Positions 35,375 through 45,307 of a stretch of 64,000 nt of DNA are shown piece after piece. The first letter of the stretch is position 1. Each line of letters opens with the position of its first letter. The notes under the pieces are model-generated. The model saw only the letters and a list, made by a program, of their open reading frames with translations. It was not told where the DNA came from and did not search any database. A program made the translations under genes and the position numbers. Source of the stretch: Mucilaginibacter pineti (GTDB taxonomy: Bacteria > Bacteroidota > Bacteroidia > Sphingobacteriales > Sphingobacteriaceae); the NCBI RefSeq assembly GCF_900101875.1, contig NZ_FNAI01000006.1, forward strand, positions 248,001 through 312,000, read 5' to 3'.

Positions 35375-36535
35375 TTACAGCTTCCTCACATATTTATACA
35401 ATTCCGATCCTGTGAGTAAGAACGCGCCTACGCCGTAAACTTCGGTACTGTCATCGGTTACCGAATCGGGGCTTGCACCAATGCGCTGTACATTGCCCAG
35501 CATCCCATCTGTATGAACAGAGGCTGTAAGCGCCTGCCATGCCTTTTGCACCACCGGCCAGTATATTTTTTTATCTAACAGTTTACGGTTTAATCCCCAA
35601 AGTATGGCGTAGGTGTAAAAACCGGTACCACTCGTTTCTTTAACGGGATAACTCTCGGGATCAAGCAGTGAGGCATGCCAGCTGCCATCCGACTGTTGCA
35701 GGGAGGCTATTTTGGCTACCATATCTTTATACAGCGCTTCAAACTTCTTCTTCTCGGGATTCTCCTCGGGGATATTCTCCATCACCCGCACCAGCCCGGC
35801 CAATACCCAACCGTTACCGCGCGACCAAAAGATTTTTTTACCGTTCTTTTCGGTTTTGTTGAGATAGCTGCCATCTCTAAAATAAAGATGCTCGGCAGGA
35901 TCATATAAATAAGCCGTGGTTTTCCACCAAAGGGAAATAGCCGTATTCAAATATTTAGGATTTTCGGTTACTGTACTCAAATACGCTAACGCCGGTGGCC
36001 CCATAAACAAAGCATCGCACCAGGCCCATTGCCGCTGTGCAATATTGTTTTTCCACTCTAAGGACTCATCATGGGGAGCGTTCACAATGCTATCGCCCTG
36101 TTGAATAAAAGGGGCAAGCATGCGCATTTGTTTATATTTTTTATACAGCAGCGAATAGGTTTGCCCAATGCAATAATCGTCGGCCATAAAACGGGATGGA
36201 CCAGTATCCCAGTTAAGCGCGTTACCGATATTAACAAGGGCGCGTAAATATTCTTCATTGTTTTTTATGGTGCCAAGTGCGTAAATACCGGTGTAGCAGG
36301 CGGCGTTTGTCCAGTCGTACTTTTTATGGGTAAAGCCTTTGGTGTTCCATTCGTTCAGCTGCCAATCGGCCACCTTGTGCATTATATTTAGTATCCCGGC
36401 TTGTTTAAACAGGGAATCATCGACAGCAGGGGGGCGCTTCACTACCGCGGCATTGGTACTTACAAAAGCCGAAAGCAACAGGCTGCACAGTAGTAAACCG
36501 CGACGTTTTAATTTTAAATAAGGTATCATTCTCAA
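35375..36535 (-). CDS. GH88/GH105 family glycosidase (unsaturated uronyl hydrolase type)
   Basis: Exported enzyme of 386 residues with a signal peptide (about residues 12-30). Motifs fit GH88/GH105, the (alpha/alpha)6 barrels that remove unsaturated uronic acid left by polysaccharide lyases: DDYCIGQTYSLLYKKY near residue 118, WCDALFMGPPALAYLS near 171 (Asp) and FWSRGNGWVLAGLVRVME near 237. It may act on rhamnogalacturonan-type fragments. It lies at the edge of the SusC/D locus but is separated from it by an opposite-strand SDR gene, so membership in the same regulon is uncertain. Confidence 0.88.
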   Translation of the reverse strand: MRMIPYLKLKRRGLLLCSLLLSAFVSTNAAVVKRPPAVDDSLFKQAGILNIMHKVADWQLNEWNTKGFTHKKYDWTNAACYTGIYALGTIKNNEEYLRALVNIGNALNWDTGPSRFMADDYCIGQTYSLLYKKYKQMRMLAPFIQQGDSIVNAPHDESLEWKNNIAQRQWAWCDALFMGPPALAYLSTVTENPKYLNTAISLWWKTTAYLYDPAEHLYFRDGSYLNKTEKNGKKIFWSRGNGWVLAGLVRVMENIPEENPEKKKFEALYKDMVAKIASLQQSDGSWHASLLDPESYPVKETSGTGFYTYAILWGLNRKLLDKKIYWPVVQKAWQALTASVHTDGMLGNVQRIGASPDSVTDDSTEVYGVGAFLLTGSELYKYVRKL

Positions 36536-36713
36536 AGGTTAATTGATGGCAGTTAAATATAGGTGATTACTATAATTAATCAACAGTTAATTTGTAAAGA
36601 GTGTGGGCAAACGCATACCATATTTGAATTTTGCAACTATTGGATTGATGTTTGCAAACAATACCGCCGTTTGCCGCCTTACCTTTACATCATAAAACAA
36701 ATAAAAAAACAAA

Positions 36714-37478
36714 ATGGCAAATAACAATAAAATAGCCCTTGTAACCGGCGGTAGTCGTGGCCTGGGTAAAAACGCGGCATTAAGTCTTGCTCAAAAAGGC
36801 ATCAACGTAATATTTACCTACAACAGCAAAAAAGATGAGGCAGATGCTTTAGTAGCTGAACTCGAAAAAGCAGGCGTAAAAGCAGCCACACTTCAGTTAA
36901 ACACCGGCAACGTAAAAAGTTTCGACAGTTTTTTTGAGTCGATAACAACCTTACTGAAAGATAAGTTTGATACTGATCATTTCGATTTTTTGATAAACAA
37001 TGCAGGTATTGGTCACCATGCCCTGTTTGCCGAAACTACCGAAGAAGATTTTGACAACATCCTGAACATCCACTTTAAAGGTGTATTCTTTTTAACGCAA
37101 AAAGCGTTACCGTTAATAAACGATGGCGGCCGCATCATTAACCTGTCATCGGGTTTGGCAAGATTCAGCTTCCCGGGTTCAAGCACTTACGCATCCATGA
37201 AGGGTGCTGTAGAGGTACTTACCAGGTACCTGGCTAAAGAACTTGGCGCACGCGGTATTACAGCCAACATAGTTGCACCTGGTGCAATTGAAACCGATTT
37301 TAGCGGCGGTATGGTGCGTGATAACCAGGAATTAAACAAAACGATCTCAGGCCTTACCGCTCTGGGTCGTGTAGGTTTACCCGACGATATTGGCGGTGTG
37401 GTTTCATTTTTATGTACCGAAGATGCCCGCTGGATAAATGGTCAGCGTATTGAGGTATCGGGCGGTATGAATTTATAA
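36714..37478 (+). CDS. SDR family oxidoreductase
   Basis: Short-chain dehydrogenase/reductase of 254 residues. ALVTGGSRGLGKNAALSLAQ at residue 9 is the NADP-type cofactor loop; LINNAGIGHHA near 90 and STYASMKGAVEVLTRYLAKE near 160 carry the NNAG and Tyr-x3-Lys catalytic motifs. It ends with WINGQRIEVSGGM. It may act on a sugar or ketone released by the neighbouring glycosidases, or be unrelated. A 12-base palindrome TGTTTGCAAACA at 36650-36661 lies about 52 bases before the start and could be an operator. Confidence 0.93.
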   Translation: MANNNKIALVTGGSRGLGKNAALSLAQKGINVIFTYNSKKDEADALVAELEKAGVKAATLQLNTGNVKSFDSFFESITTLLKDKFDTDHFDFLINNAGIGHHALFAETTEEDFDNILNIHFKGVFFLTQKALPLINDGGRIINLSSGLARFSFPGSSTYASMKGAVEVLTRYLAKELGARGITANIVAPGAIETDFSGGMVRDNQELNKTISGLTALGRVGLPDDIGGVVSFLCTEDARWINGQRIEVSGGMNL

Positions 37479-37499
37479 GATTCCCTCCCCGCTTTAAAT

Positions 37500-37541
37500 A
37501 AAAACCCCGCTGCATCAGGAGATACAGCGGGTGTTTTTTAG
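37500..37541. terminator. Bidirectional terminator between SDR gene and PUL operon
   Basis: CCCGCTG (37506-37512) pairs with CAGCGGG (37525-37531) around a 12-base loop, flanked by an A-run on the left and GTTTTTT on the right. It can stop the plus-strand SDR transcript and the minus-strand SusC/D operon, whose last gene ends at 37567. Confidence 0.85.
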
Positions 37542-37566
37542 GATCGTTGATTCTTACCAATTAATA

Positions 37567-38790
37567 CTACTGATCCAAGCTATACATGCTGATCTCCAAC
37601 AGGTGCCAATAGTTAGCTTCACCCCATGTTTCCAGCACTTTAATTCTCATGTAACGATAGCGTGTTGTAGCAGCAGGAAACATAAACTGTTCGCCAGCGG
37701 TGTTAAAATCCACATCGGTCTGGTTGGTTTGCCCCCTTGGTAAACCTGACGGCTTAACCGAGTTAAAGCTGCCCAGCATTGTCCAGGAACTAAAATTACC
37801 GTCAGCGCTTGGGTTATTGCTACCCCAAATTTCAAACCGTTTAGGATTACCCTGATCATAAAGGGCTCCGCCCCCGGTTCTTTGCCATATTTTCATACTG
37901 TATAATAATGCCGGCCGGCCCATATCAATAGTAACCCATGAAGGAACCTGATTATTTGCATAGAAACCGGGTTCATCCAGCGTCTTACCATCCCACATGT
38001 AAGGTAAATACCATCCATATGCCGAATTAATGTCTGTTGGCAGATCGTATTCTTTAAATAATGACTTATCTAACAAAACAATGTGTAGGATCTTAACAAA
38101 ATCCACATCCGCAGCCGGACTAAACTCATCGGCCGCGCCAGCCTCCGGGATATAAAATGACCGGTACTTAATATCGGTACCAATTTTATAATCGGTTAAT
38201 GTAATGGAGCTGCTTTTAGCGTCGAGCTTTGCTTCGGCAGCCGCGCCGGCTGTATTGGTGTACTTTATAGTAGTTGATACGTTACCGGTATCGGGCGAGT
38301 TAAAATTTAACTTTAATGAGTTATCGGCACTAAATTCATAAGGAGCGGCCAGGTTTATTGCCCGGTTTGCAAGAGCGCCAGAGTAAACAGCTCCATATAC
38401 CCTTACATTGTTCAGCTCCTGCCCTACCGATGTATTACCGGCATTATCATGGGCAATTATTTTAAAGGTATAAACATACTCCTTAAGGTTAGGGATAGAC
38501 ACCTTTATTGAATCGCCGGGATCATGTGTTGTGGCATCAACTATAACAGAATCGCTGCCGTTATTCCATGAAACAACATAGTTTTTGATACTGGGATCAG
38601 GGCTGGGGTGCCAAACCAGTACAGCCCTTAAATTACCGGCATGGTAAGTTACGCCGGTTGCCAAACCCGGGTACGTAACTTCATGATGATCTAAAAATGA
38701 CTTATAATCCGTATCGTACCTTTTACAACCAAACATTGCAAAGCATACACATAGGAAAACAGTAACGTTGAATGTGATTTTCATTTTCAT
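37567..38790 (-). CDS. DUF4998 surface lipoprotein with discoidin-like C-terminus
   Basis: Lipoprotein of 407 residues; start chosen at MKMKITFNVTVFLCVCFAMF, with lipobox Cys in AMFGCKRY near residue 22. The N-terminal part (about 45-220, GLATGVTYHAGNLRAVLVW) matches DUF4998, a fibronectin-like module. The C-terminal ~150 residues resemble the DUF5000/F5-8 discoidin fold (MWDGKTLDEPGFYANN, WVTIDMGRPALLYSMKIWQR, RYRYMRIKVLETWG). It is probably a surface glycan-binding protein. Last gene of the SusC-SusD operon, 19 bases after its upstream neighbour. Confidence 0.85.
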   Translation of the reverse strand: MKMKITFNVTVFLCVCFAMFGCKRYDTDYKSFLDHHEVTYPGLATGVTYHAGNLRAVLVWHPSPDPSIKNYVVSWNNGSDSVIVDATTHDPGDSIKVSIPNLKEYVYTFKIIAHDNAGNTSVGQELNNVRVYGAVYSGALANRAINLAAPYEFSADNSLKLNFNSPDTGNVSTTIKYTNTAGAAAEAKLDAKSSSITLTDYKIGTDIKYRSFYIPEAGAADEFSPAADVDFVKILHIVLLDKSLFKEYDLPTDINSAYGWYLPYMWDGKTLDEPGFYANNQVPSWVTIDMGRPALLYSMKIWQRTGGGALYDQGNPKRFEIWGSNNPSADGNFSSWTMLGSFNSVKPSGLPRGQTNQTDVDFNTAGEQFMFPAATTRYRYMRIKVLETWGEANYWHLLEISMYSLDQ

Positions 38791-38809
38791 AATTTTTTTA
38801 TTTAACGAT

Positions 38810-40045
38810 TTACTGTGAAGGATCACCAAATAATGTAATTTCCTTAGCGTGAACATAATCAAGCCCGGCCCAGGTTTGTGTACATTGGAACCTTATGAAC
38901 CTAACGGCAGGCGCGGTGATTGGCATTTTAAAGCTAACCCCATCAGCCCCAAACTGTATGTCTGACGCATTGGCCTGGTTTGCCGGTAAACCCGATGGCG
39001 GATTTGGATACACAAAGTTGCCCATGTTAACCCAATCGCCAAGCACGGTACCCACAGGGGTAATACCTGCAGGCCAGGCAGGATAATCTCCCGGCGCATC
39101 AACATCAGATCCCCAGATGGTAAACATGCGGGAGTTTTGATAGCCATAGATATCCGGCAGGCGGTTATAAAGCTTAAGACTGCTTATTTTGGCCCGCACA
39201 CCAAGACTAAAGGTTCCTATTTTTAAAGGAGCACTCAGCGTGTGCCATCCCGGATCGCCCAGGTTGCCATCAAAGAAGTATCTGAACTCCCAGCCGTAAC
39301 CTATAGGGCTATCGGTACCAAGATGATAAGTGGCAAATTTGGTTTTATCAAGCTCTATTGCAAACAAAGGTGTTAACGTGGTAAACACGGTATCAGAAAT
39401 ATTGCCGAACCTGTCTGTAGTGTAAACACCAAATTTGCGTGGCGTAGCTGCATATCCATCTACCGAAATATTAACAGTATCAGTGCTTAAATACTTGGGC
39501 TCAATATCGTCATAGCCCTTAATAGCATCATTATAGGTAATAATGTGAACGGCTATAGGCACTTTATTAGGGTTCAAACCAAAAAAGTTTGCACCACCAA
39601 AATCTGGGGTGATGGCAAAGTTGGTATTTACCAGCAGGTAGTTGGGCGTAAGCGGACTTACTGTAACCGTTACCGGATCTGACATGATATTAGCGCGACT
39701 TACCGCGTAAAGGGTTACCGTGTAATCCTTAGCCCTTGCAAAACCATCAACCACTATGGTGTCGGTATAATAGCTGGCTTTGGTTTCCCTTGATTTGGTA
39801 TCGTTAATATTGTAACGGGCAAGTACATAAAGCAAGTTCTTTGAATCGGGCAGGGTATAAGTAAGCCTGGCGCTGCCGTTAAGGTTTTCCACCTTTACGT
39901 TAGTTATCGGTCCCGGTTTTGTTTTATCATCAGATACCACCTGAATGTTCGATTCGGCTTTTTTGCATGATGAAAACAGCATAATAAGCAAAACCGGAGC
40001 TAACACTAACCATGTAAGGTATCTGCGGTTATTTATCTTTTTCAT
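38810..40045 (-). CDS. DUF4959/DUF5126/DUF5000 surface lipoprotein
   Basis: Lipoprotein of 411 residues, lipobox MLFSSCKK near residue 25. Three modules are recognisable in order: DUF4959 (about 40-130, GPITNVKVENLNGSARLTYT), DUF5126 (about 130-235, AIHI-type strand region) and a DUF5000 discoidin-like domain (about 255-411, FRYFFDGNLGDPGWHT and RFIRFQCTQTWAGLDYVH). Members follow susD in many loci and are thought to bind glycans at the surface. It starts 53 bases after the SusD stop. It is a paralogue in style of the next gene, but not a duplicate. Confidence 0.85.
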   Translation of the reverse strand: MKKINNRRYLTWLVLAPVLLIMLFSSCKKAESNIQVVSDDKTKPGPITNVKVENLNGSARLTYTLPDSKNLLYVLARYNINDTKSRETKASYYTDTIVVDGFARAKDYTVTLYAVSRANIMSDPVTVTVSPLTPNYLLVNTNFAITPDFGGANFFGLNPNKVPIAVHIITYNDAIKGYDDIEPKYLSTDTVNISVDGYAATPRKFGVYTTDRFGNISDTVFTTLTPLFAIELDKTKFATYHLGTDSPIGYGWEFRYFFDGNLGDPGWHTLSAPLKIGTFSLGVRAKISSLKLYNRLPDIYGYQNSRMFTIWGSDVDAPGDYPAWPAGITPVGTVLGDWVNMGNFVYPNPPSGLPANQANASDIQFGADGVSFKMPITAPAVRFIRFQCTQTWAGLDYVHAKEITLFGDPSQ

Positions 40046-40098
40046 AATTTATATTTTAATATTAATCATTACAAACACACTATTAATGCGGGTTACTG

Positions 40099-42009
40099 CT
40101 ACCAGTACGGGTTTTGCGTAAGGTTTTCATTTACTATCACATCCTGCGTGCTGATAGGCCATAGATAATCCTTTAAGCCAAATACCGGTATAATAACCGT
40201 TTGCGGTCGGTAGTAATTGGCAGATGAACCTTCATTAATGTTCCAGCCTTGCAATGGTTTGCTTAACACTTGCTGCAATTCTTTCCAGCGGCGCAGGTCC
40301 CAGCCGGTTTGCCCTTCAAATGATAATTCGATGCGGCGTTCCTGGTGAATGATATCGCGCAAACCTTCTTTTGTATTTACCTTATCCGGTGTTTTTGAAT
40401 AATTGGCCCATGATGCCTGTACACCATCTAACCCGGCCCTTGTTCTTACCTTATCAATATAGTTGTATACATCTGCCGTTGGGCCCTGGGCCTCGTTCAG
40501 CGTTTCGGCATATAAAAGGTACAAGCCCGATAAACGGATAAGCGGTAAATGAAAATCAATAGGCGAATAAGTATTATCCATTACCGATTGGTAATTTGCC
40601 AGTTTTTTTGGCCAGATACCGGTAAAGTTGGTAGAGTTAAAGCTTTTGGGACCAGATACTGCGAAAATACCGCGGGCCTGTACATAATAAGCTTTACTTT
40701 CATCAACCACACCGTTACCAAACCAAATACCGCCATCAAAACCTATAGAAGCATAAAACCTGTTTTCGCGGTTAAAATGTTCTTTAGCAGTTTCGTAGCC
40801 TTGCTCAATAAAATGCTTGTTGGCATCATCGCCTACTTGCGGGGTAAAGCGGTTGTTATAATCAAAAGTTTTATCCTGATCTAACGGTACGCCGTGATTG
40901 GTATAAAACAATTCCGATTCGGAAAGCGGCACCGCCCAGTTTGACGGGTAAGTATTTGCCAGGCTTACCGATTTTGAAGTTAGCTTGGGTATTACAAATC
41001 CCTGGTAACCAAAACCATAGTTTAATGCCCAGATCAGCTCGGGGTTTTGTTCCCATTTTTCAGTTACTGCCGATTGCAGGGTTAATATTTTCTTCAACTC
41101 GTCAGACACCGTGCCCACACCTGTTGTAGGCGGCGTGTTATAAAGATGCAGTCCCTGTGCTTCGCACTCTGTTATGGCATCTTTACAGGCATCGGCTGCT
41201 TTTTGCCATTTGGTGGCATCATAAGTGGTAGAGAACAGATTTTTACCATCATGATCTTTAAAGCTCACATAATCGGGGTTGCCGTTAAATAATGGGCTGG
41301 CAGCAGTAGTTAGCACCTCGGCCTTAACGCTCATGGCAATAAACTTGGTGATGCGGCCAAACTCCTTTGCCTGGTTTTCAATAACCGGTGGCAAATCTGG
41401 TATGGCTTCGTCAAGTAATGAAACTACGTAAGCAAACGCCTCATCTGTTGATACCCTTTTACGTTTAAGGCTTTCTGGCGATGCATCAATGGCGTAGCTA
41501 TCTTTTATTAACAGGATAGGCCCATATAAGCGGATCATGTAATAATGATAATAGGCTTTAAGGAATTTAACTTCGGCTATCCAGCGTTTCTTTTCGGGTG
41601 CACCAAGGTCAATAGGTTTATCAATATTTTCCAGCATAGTATTACACCGCCTTAAAGCCTGGAAAATATTTACAGCGCCAACACCGCCACCCCAATAATT
41701 TAAAATAGGGTTACCGGTGCTTTGTACACCCCTGATAAGGTTAAACCCATTCTGATCGAAAAAATTAGCAGTAAGGTTATTGGGGTAAATAATTTCCGAC
41801 GATGTAGTAAAGCCCGCGTTATAAATAACATCGTTCATGTGCTGCATGGTGGAGTAGCATCCAAAAAGATAATTTTCGGCCTCGTTCCTGTTCCTGAATG
41901 CGTAATCAAGCGTACCCACATTATCGGGGGTTACATCAAGATATTTTTTACATGAAATGCTCGTCATACAAAGCATCGTCATGAAAATAAATTTATAATA
42001 TGATCTCAT
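40099..42009 (-). CDS. SusD/RagB family glycan-binding lipoprotein
   Basis: Surface lipoprotein of 636 residues, lid of the SusCD glycan importer. Lipobox at SISCKKYLD near residue 20. The helical SusD fold is shown by AEVKFLKAYYHYYMIRLYGPI near residue 143 and the C-terminal motif GLRDIIHQERRIELSFEGQTGWDLRRWKEL near 560, written here in two parts: IIHQERRIELSFEGQ and WDLRRW. It is separated from susC by 25 bases. The bound glycan cannot be read from the sequence. Confidence 0.95.
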   Translation of the reverse strand: MRSYYKFIFMTMLCMTSISCKKYLDVTPDNVGTLDYAFRNRNEAENYLFGCYSTMQHMNDVIYNAGFTTSSEIIYPNNLTANFFDQNGFNLIRGVQSTGNPILNYWGGGVGAVNIFQALRRCNTMLENIDKPIDLGAPEKKRWIAEVKFLKAYYHYYMIRLYGPILLIKDSYAIDASPESLKRKRVSTDEAFAYVVSLLDEAIPDLPPVIENQAKEFGRITKFIAMSVKAEVLTTAASPLFNGNPDYVSFKDHDGKNLFSTTYDATKWQKAADACKDAITECEAQGLHLYNTPPTTGVGTVSDELKKILTLQSAVTEKWEQNPELIWALNYGFGYQGFVIPKLTSKSVSLANTYPSNWAVPLSESELFYTNHGVPLDQDKTFDYNNRFTPQVGDDANKHFIEQGYETAKEHFNRENRFYASIGFDGGIWFGNGVVDESKAYYVQARGIFAVSGPKSFNSTNFTGIWPKKLANYQSVMDNTYSPIDFHLPLIRLSGLYLLYAETLNEAQGPTADVYNYIDKVRTRAGLDGVQASWANYSKTPDKVNTKEGLRDIIHQERRIELSFEGQTGWDLRRWKELQQVLSKPLQGWNINEGSSANYYRPQTVIIPVFGLKDYLWPISTQDVIVNENLTQNPYW

Positions 42010-42034
42010 ATCGTATGTTTTAATCTGTTAATGA

Positions 42035-45000
42035 TTATAAATTCACGTTTAGGCCAATATTGAACACCTTTTGAATAGGATACGCGAATCCGTTACCCGC
42101 CTGCTCAGGATCCCACATTTTGAAGGGGCTCCAGGTAAGCAGGTTTAACCCGTTAAAATATATCCTGCAATTGGTAAGCTTCAATGATTTTGATATGCGC
42201 ACCGGCAGTGTATAACCTATTTCCAATGATTTAAGGCGCATAAAGCTTGCATCGCGCAGCCACCATGTGCTGGGCTGTATGTTGTTTTCAATTGCCGCAC
42301 GGGTAGTACCTAATCTTGGATAATCGGCATAAAGATTTTGGTTCTCTTCGCTCCAGTGGCTATCTGCAAAATCTTTTAATACCTGCGTATTACCGTAAAC
42401 GTAAGCATCCGGACTTGGTATAAACGGACTTACCCTTGTTGGATCAACAAAGAAAGATACCCTTGCCTGCCCCTGGAAAAATGCCGAAAGATCAAATCCT
42501 TTAAAGCCAGTGGAGAAACCAAAGCCGTAAACAATTTCGGGTGTTTGCGGATAACCTAAAAAGGTTAAATCCAGGTTATCAATTTTACCATCGCCATTTA
42601 AATCGCGGTATTTGATATCACCACCCTGCGGAGGGATCCCGCTGCCACTGAATATTTGCGATGGGGAGTTCTTTGCTTCCTGATCATCAACAAATAAGCG
42701 TTCGGCCACGTAACCGTAACCACGGCTTATAGGCTGACCAATAAAATGCCGCCATGGCTCTTTATAGTTGGGCTCTTCTATGTAGGTGTACTTATTGGTT
42801 GAGTAAGTAAAGTTACCCCTGAAGGATGCCCACAAACCGTTATTAAAGTTTTGCTTATAATCTGCAGAGAGGTCCATACCTTTTGAATCGGCCACACCCA
42901 AATTGGTGCTGATGGTTGATTCAAAACCTTCGCTTGATGGCACCTGCCTGTCGCGCAGGATATCGTAACGGTGGTTTTTATAAAACTCGGCTACAATGTT
43001 CAGGTTTTTGAGCAGCGTCATTTCAACCGCTAAATTGGTTTGCCTTGAAGTTTCCCAGGTGATGTTGTCATTTTCATAACTGTTAATGTACACACCTTTA
43101 CGTTCGTACGAGTTATTGAAACCAAACTGCGCGTAGTTAGGGCCTGTTGACAGGTTAACATCAGACAGGTAGAAGAAACGCTGCTGACCGATGGCATCGT
43201 TACCCACTAAACCATAGCTGGCGCGAAATTTCAAACGATCGATAATAGCAGGGTTCCAGAACTTTTCGTTAGATACCACCCATGATGCACCAATAGTTGG
43301 AAAGAAACCATATCTGTGGTTTTCAGAAAAACGCTCAGAGCCGTTGTAACCAAAGTTACCCTCAATAAAATACTTGCTTTTATAACCGTAAGTTAACCTG
43401 CCGGCCAAACCAAGGTTACGGAAAGGCAAGGAGTACTGTAAGGTGGTAGTATTTGTTTTAGGATCCTTAGCACTTGAATAAACAGTTTGCTGCATGGTGC
43501 CAATAAGAGTGGCGTTAATGTTATGATCGCCCAATTGTTTATTGTAATCAAGCGCTGTTTGCAGGTACAGGAAGGTATCGGCATTTGGCTCGTTCTTACT
43601 GTAAGACAGGTACTCCTGCGCCACGTTGTAGCCCGTAGGCTGTGGATTAAGCCAGGTTAAGGTATACTGATCTGTAGGTTTATCGTACGTATTTACGTTA
43701 TAGTAAAAAGGACTGTAAGCCAGCTGCGAATCAAAATATGAGTGCCTGTTAGTATTAAACAAAGTCCTGAATTTTAAGCCATCGGTTAAAAAGTTCAAAT
43801 TCTGGTTTAACTCCAACTGCGCCGACATCCTTGATTCCGACGAGTTTTTATGCCCTCTTAATAAAGCAGCATAAGGGTTATTGTACAATATATTGTTGTT
43901 GCTTGTGCCATCGGCTGTACCAACGTTACCAAACAGGATATGCTGCGCGTTCATATTTGCCGCATCAGGCTGAAAATACGCGGGAAACAATACCGGGCTG
44001 GTGTGGATAGCGATGTTATAAAGATCAGACGCGAAAGAACCGTCTGTAGTGATAGGACCATTATACTCATTAAAGTTACCGGATAACCTTACAATGATCT
44101 CGGTAGTTTTGGTAAGGTTAATGTTGATGTTGGAACGTAACTGGTAATTCCTGAATTTAACGTTGTTATCGTTATTATTGCGGATATCTGTTCTTAACAC
44201 GCCATTATCCTGGTTGTAAGTACCGGTTATGTAGTAACGCGCCAGCCCGCTGCCGCCATTAATACTCAGGTTATTACGCTGGGTGGTGGCATTCTTTTTA
44301 AACAACAGTTTAAGCCAGTCAACCGCCGGGTAAACGTAGGCATTGCTGCCGGGTGTACCGTTAATGGTGTTTATGGTATTGTTTATTTTGCTTTGAGGAA
44401 ACGGGATAGGCAATTTAGGATCACGTGTTAACGAAGCCTCGTTATACAAATTCATGTACTCGATAGGGTCAACGATCTCCGGTGTTTGGGTAGCCTGAGA
44501 TGATGAATACTCCGACCGGAAGTTGATCTTGGCCGGGCCTTCCTTACCCTCTTTAGTAGCCACCAGGATAACGCCGTTGGCACCCCTTGCACCGTAAAGC
44601 GCGGTAGCACTCGCATCCTTTAATATGGAAAAGCTGGCAATATCATCAACCTGCAAACGTGCCAGGTCTGTTGTGGTAAGTTCTACGTTATCTATCAAGA
44701 TAAGTGGGTCTTGCTTGTAGCCGAAGGTTGTTACACCACGCACAAAAAACGAAGCGTTATCCTGCCCCGGCTGACCGCTGCGCTGATAGGCAATTATACC
44801 AGCCGCCTGCCCAGCAAGCGCGGTAGTAAGGTTGCTCGATGGTATTTTTAGCTCGCCGGGTTTAATACTGGTAACCGAGCCTACCAAGGCTTCTTTACGC
44901 TCCTTTTTACCAAAGGCGGTAATTACAACCTCATCTTTAATTAAGGATGCTTCCTTTAAAATAATATTAAACACCCTGTTTTCACTTGTAACTGTAATAT

Positions 45001-45307
45001 GCTGGTCTACATAACCTACAAATGAAATTCTGATGGAGGTTCCCGGCGCAACATCAAGCACAAATTTTCCGTTTTGGTCCGTAGTTGTGCCTATGTTTTT
45101 AACGTTTTCGGCGGTAATGCCCGCGCCCGGAATTTTGAGGCCTAAAGTATCGGTAACCGTACCTGTAATGGTAACTTTGGTTTGCGCGTACGTTGGGCAA
45201 CAAAATAAGGTTAATAGCAAAAGCATTAAAAAGCCTGGCAGCAGGTATTGCTTAGACCTTTTATACTTTTTTAAAAACACTTTACTAAAAATGTAAGATT
45301 GCTTCAT
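42035..45307 (-). CDS. SusC/RagA family TonB-linked outer membrane transporter
   Basis: Outer-membrane importer of 1090 residues working with the SusD lid and TonB energy. A long signal peptide (cleavage after CCPTYAQ near residue 42) is followed by a CarboxypepD_reg-like domain (about 45-130, VTDTLGLKIPGAGITAENV), the plug (about 140-250, with GVTTFGYKQDPLILIDNV and ALYGARGANGVILVATK) and a beta-barrel ending in an aromatic-rich strand. First gene of the downstream operon; a 580-base gene-free region lies upstream and should hold its promoter. Confidence 0.96.
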   Translation of the reverse strand: MKQSYIFSKVFLKKYKRSKQYLLPGFLMLLLLTLFCCPTYAQTKVTITGTVTDTLGLKIPGAGITAENVKNIGTTTDQNGKFVLDVAPGTSIRISFVGYVDQHITVTSENRVFNIILKEASLIKDEVVITAFGKKERKEALVGSVTSIKPGELKIPSSNLTTALAGQAAGIIAYQRSGQPGQDNASFFVRGVTTFGYKQDPLILIDNVELTTTDLARLQVDDIASFSILKDASATALYGARGANGVILVATKEGKEGPAKINFRSEYSSSQATQTPEIVDPIEYMNLYNEASLTRDPKLPIPFPQSKINNTINTINGTPGSNAYVYPAVDWLKLLFKKNATTQRNNLSINGGSGLARYYITGTYNQDNGVLRTDIRNNNDNNVKFRNYQLRSNININLTKTTEIIVRLSGNFNEYNGPITTDGSFASDLYNIAIHTSPVLFPAYFQPDAANMNAQHILFGNVGTADGTSNNNILYNNPYAALLRGHKNSSESRMSAQLELNQNLNFLTDGLKFRTLFNTNRHSYFDSQLAYSPFYYNVNTYDKPTDQYTLTWLNPQPTGYNVAQEYLSYSKNEPNADTFLYLQTALDYNKQLGDHNINATLIGTMQQTVYSSAKDPKTNTTTLQYSLPFRNLGLAGRLTYGYKSKYFIEGNFGYNGSERFSENHRYGFFPTIGASWVVSNEKFWNPAIIDRLKFRASYGLVGNDAIGQQRFFYLSDVNLSTGPNYAQFGFNNSYERKGVYINSYENDNITWETSRQTNLAVEMTLLKNLNIVAEFYKNHRYDILRDRQVPSSEGFESTISTNLGVADSKGMDLSADYKQNFNNGLWASFRGNFTYSTNKYTYIEEPNYKEPWRHFIGQPISRGYGYVAERLFVDDQEAKNSPSQIFSGSGIPPQGGDIKYRDLNGDGKIDNLDLTFLGYPQTPEIVYGFGFSTGFKGFDLSAFFQGQARVSFFVDPTRVSPFIPSPDAYVYGNTQVLKDFADSHWSEENQNLYADYPRLGTTRAAIENNIQPSTWWLRDASFMRLKSLEIGYTLPVRISKSLKLTNCRIYFNGLNLLTWSPFKMWDPEQAGNGFAYPIQKVFNIGLNVNL

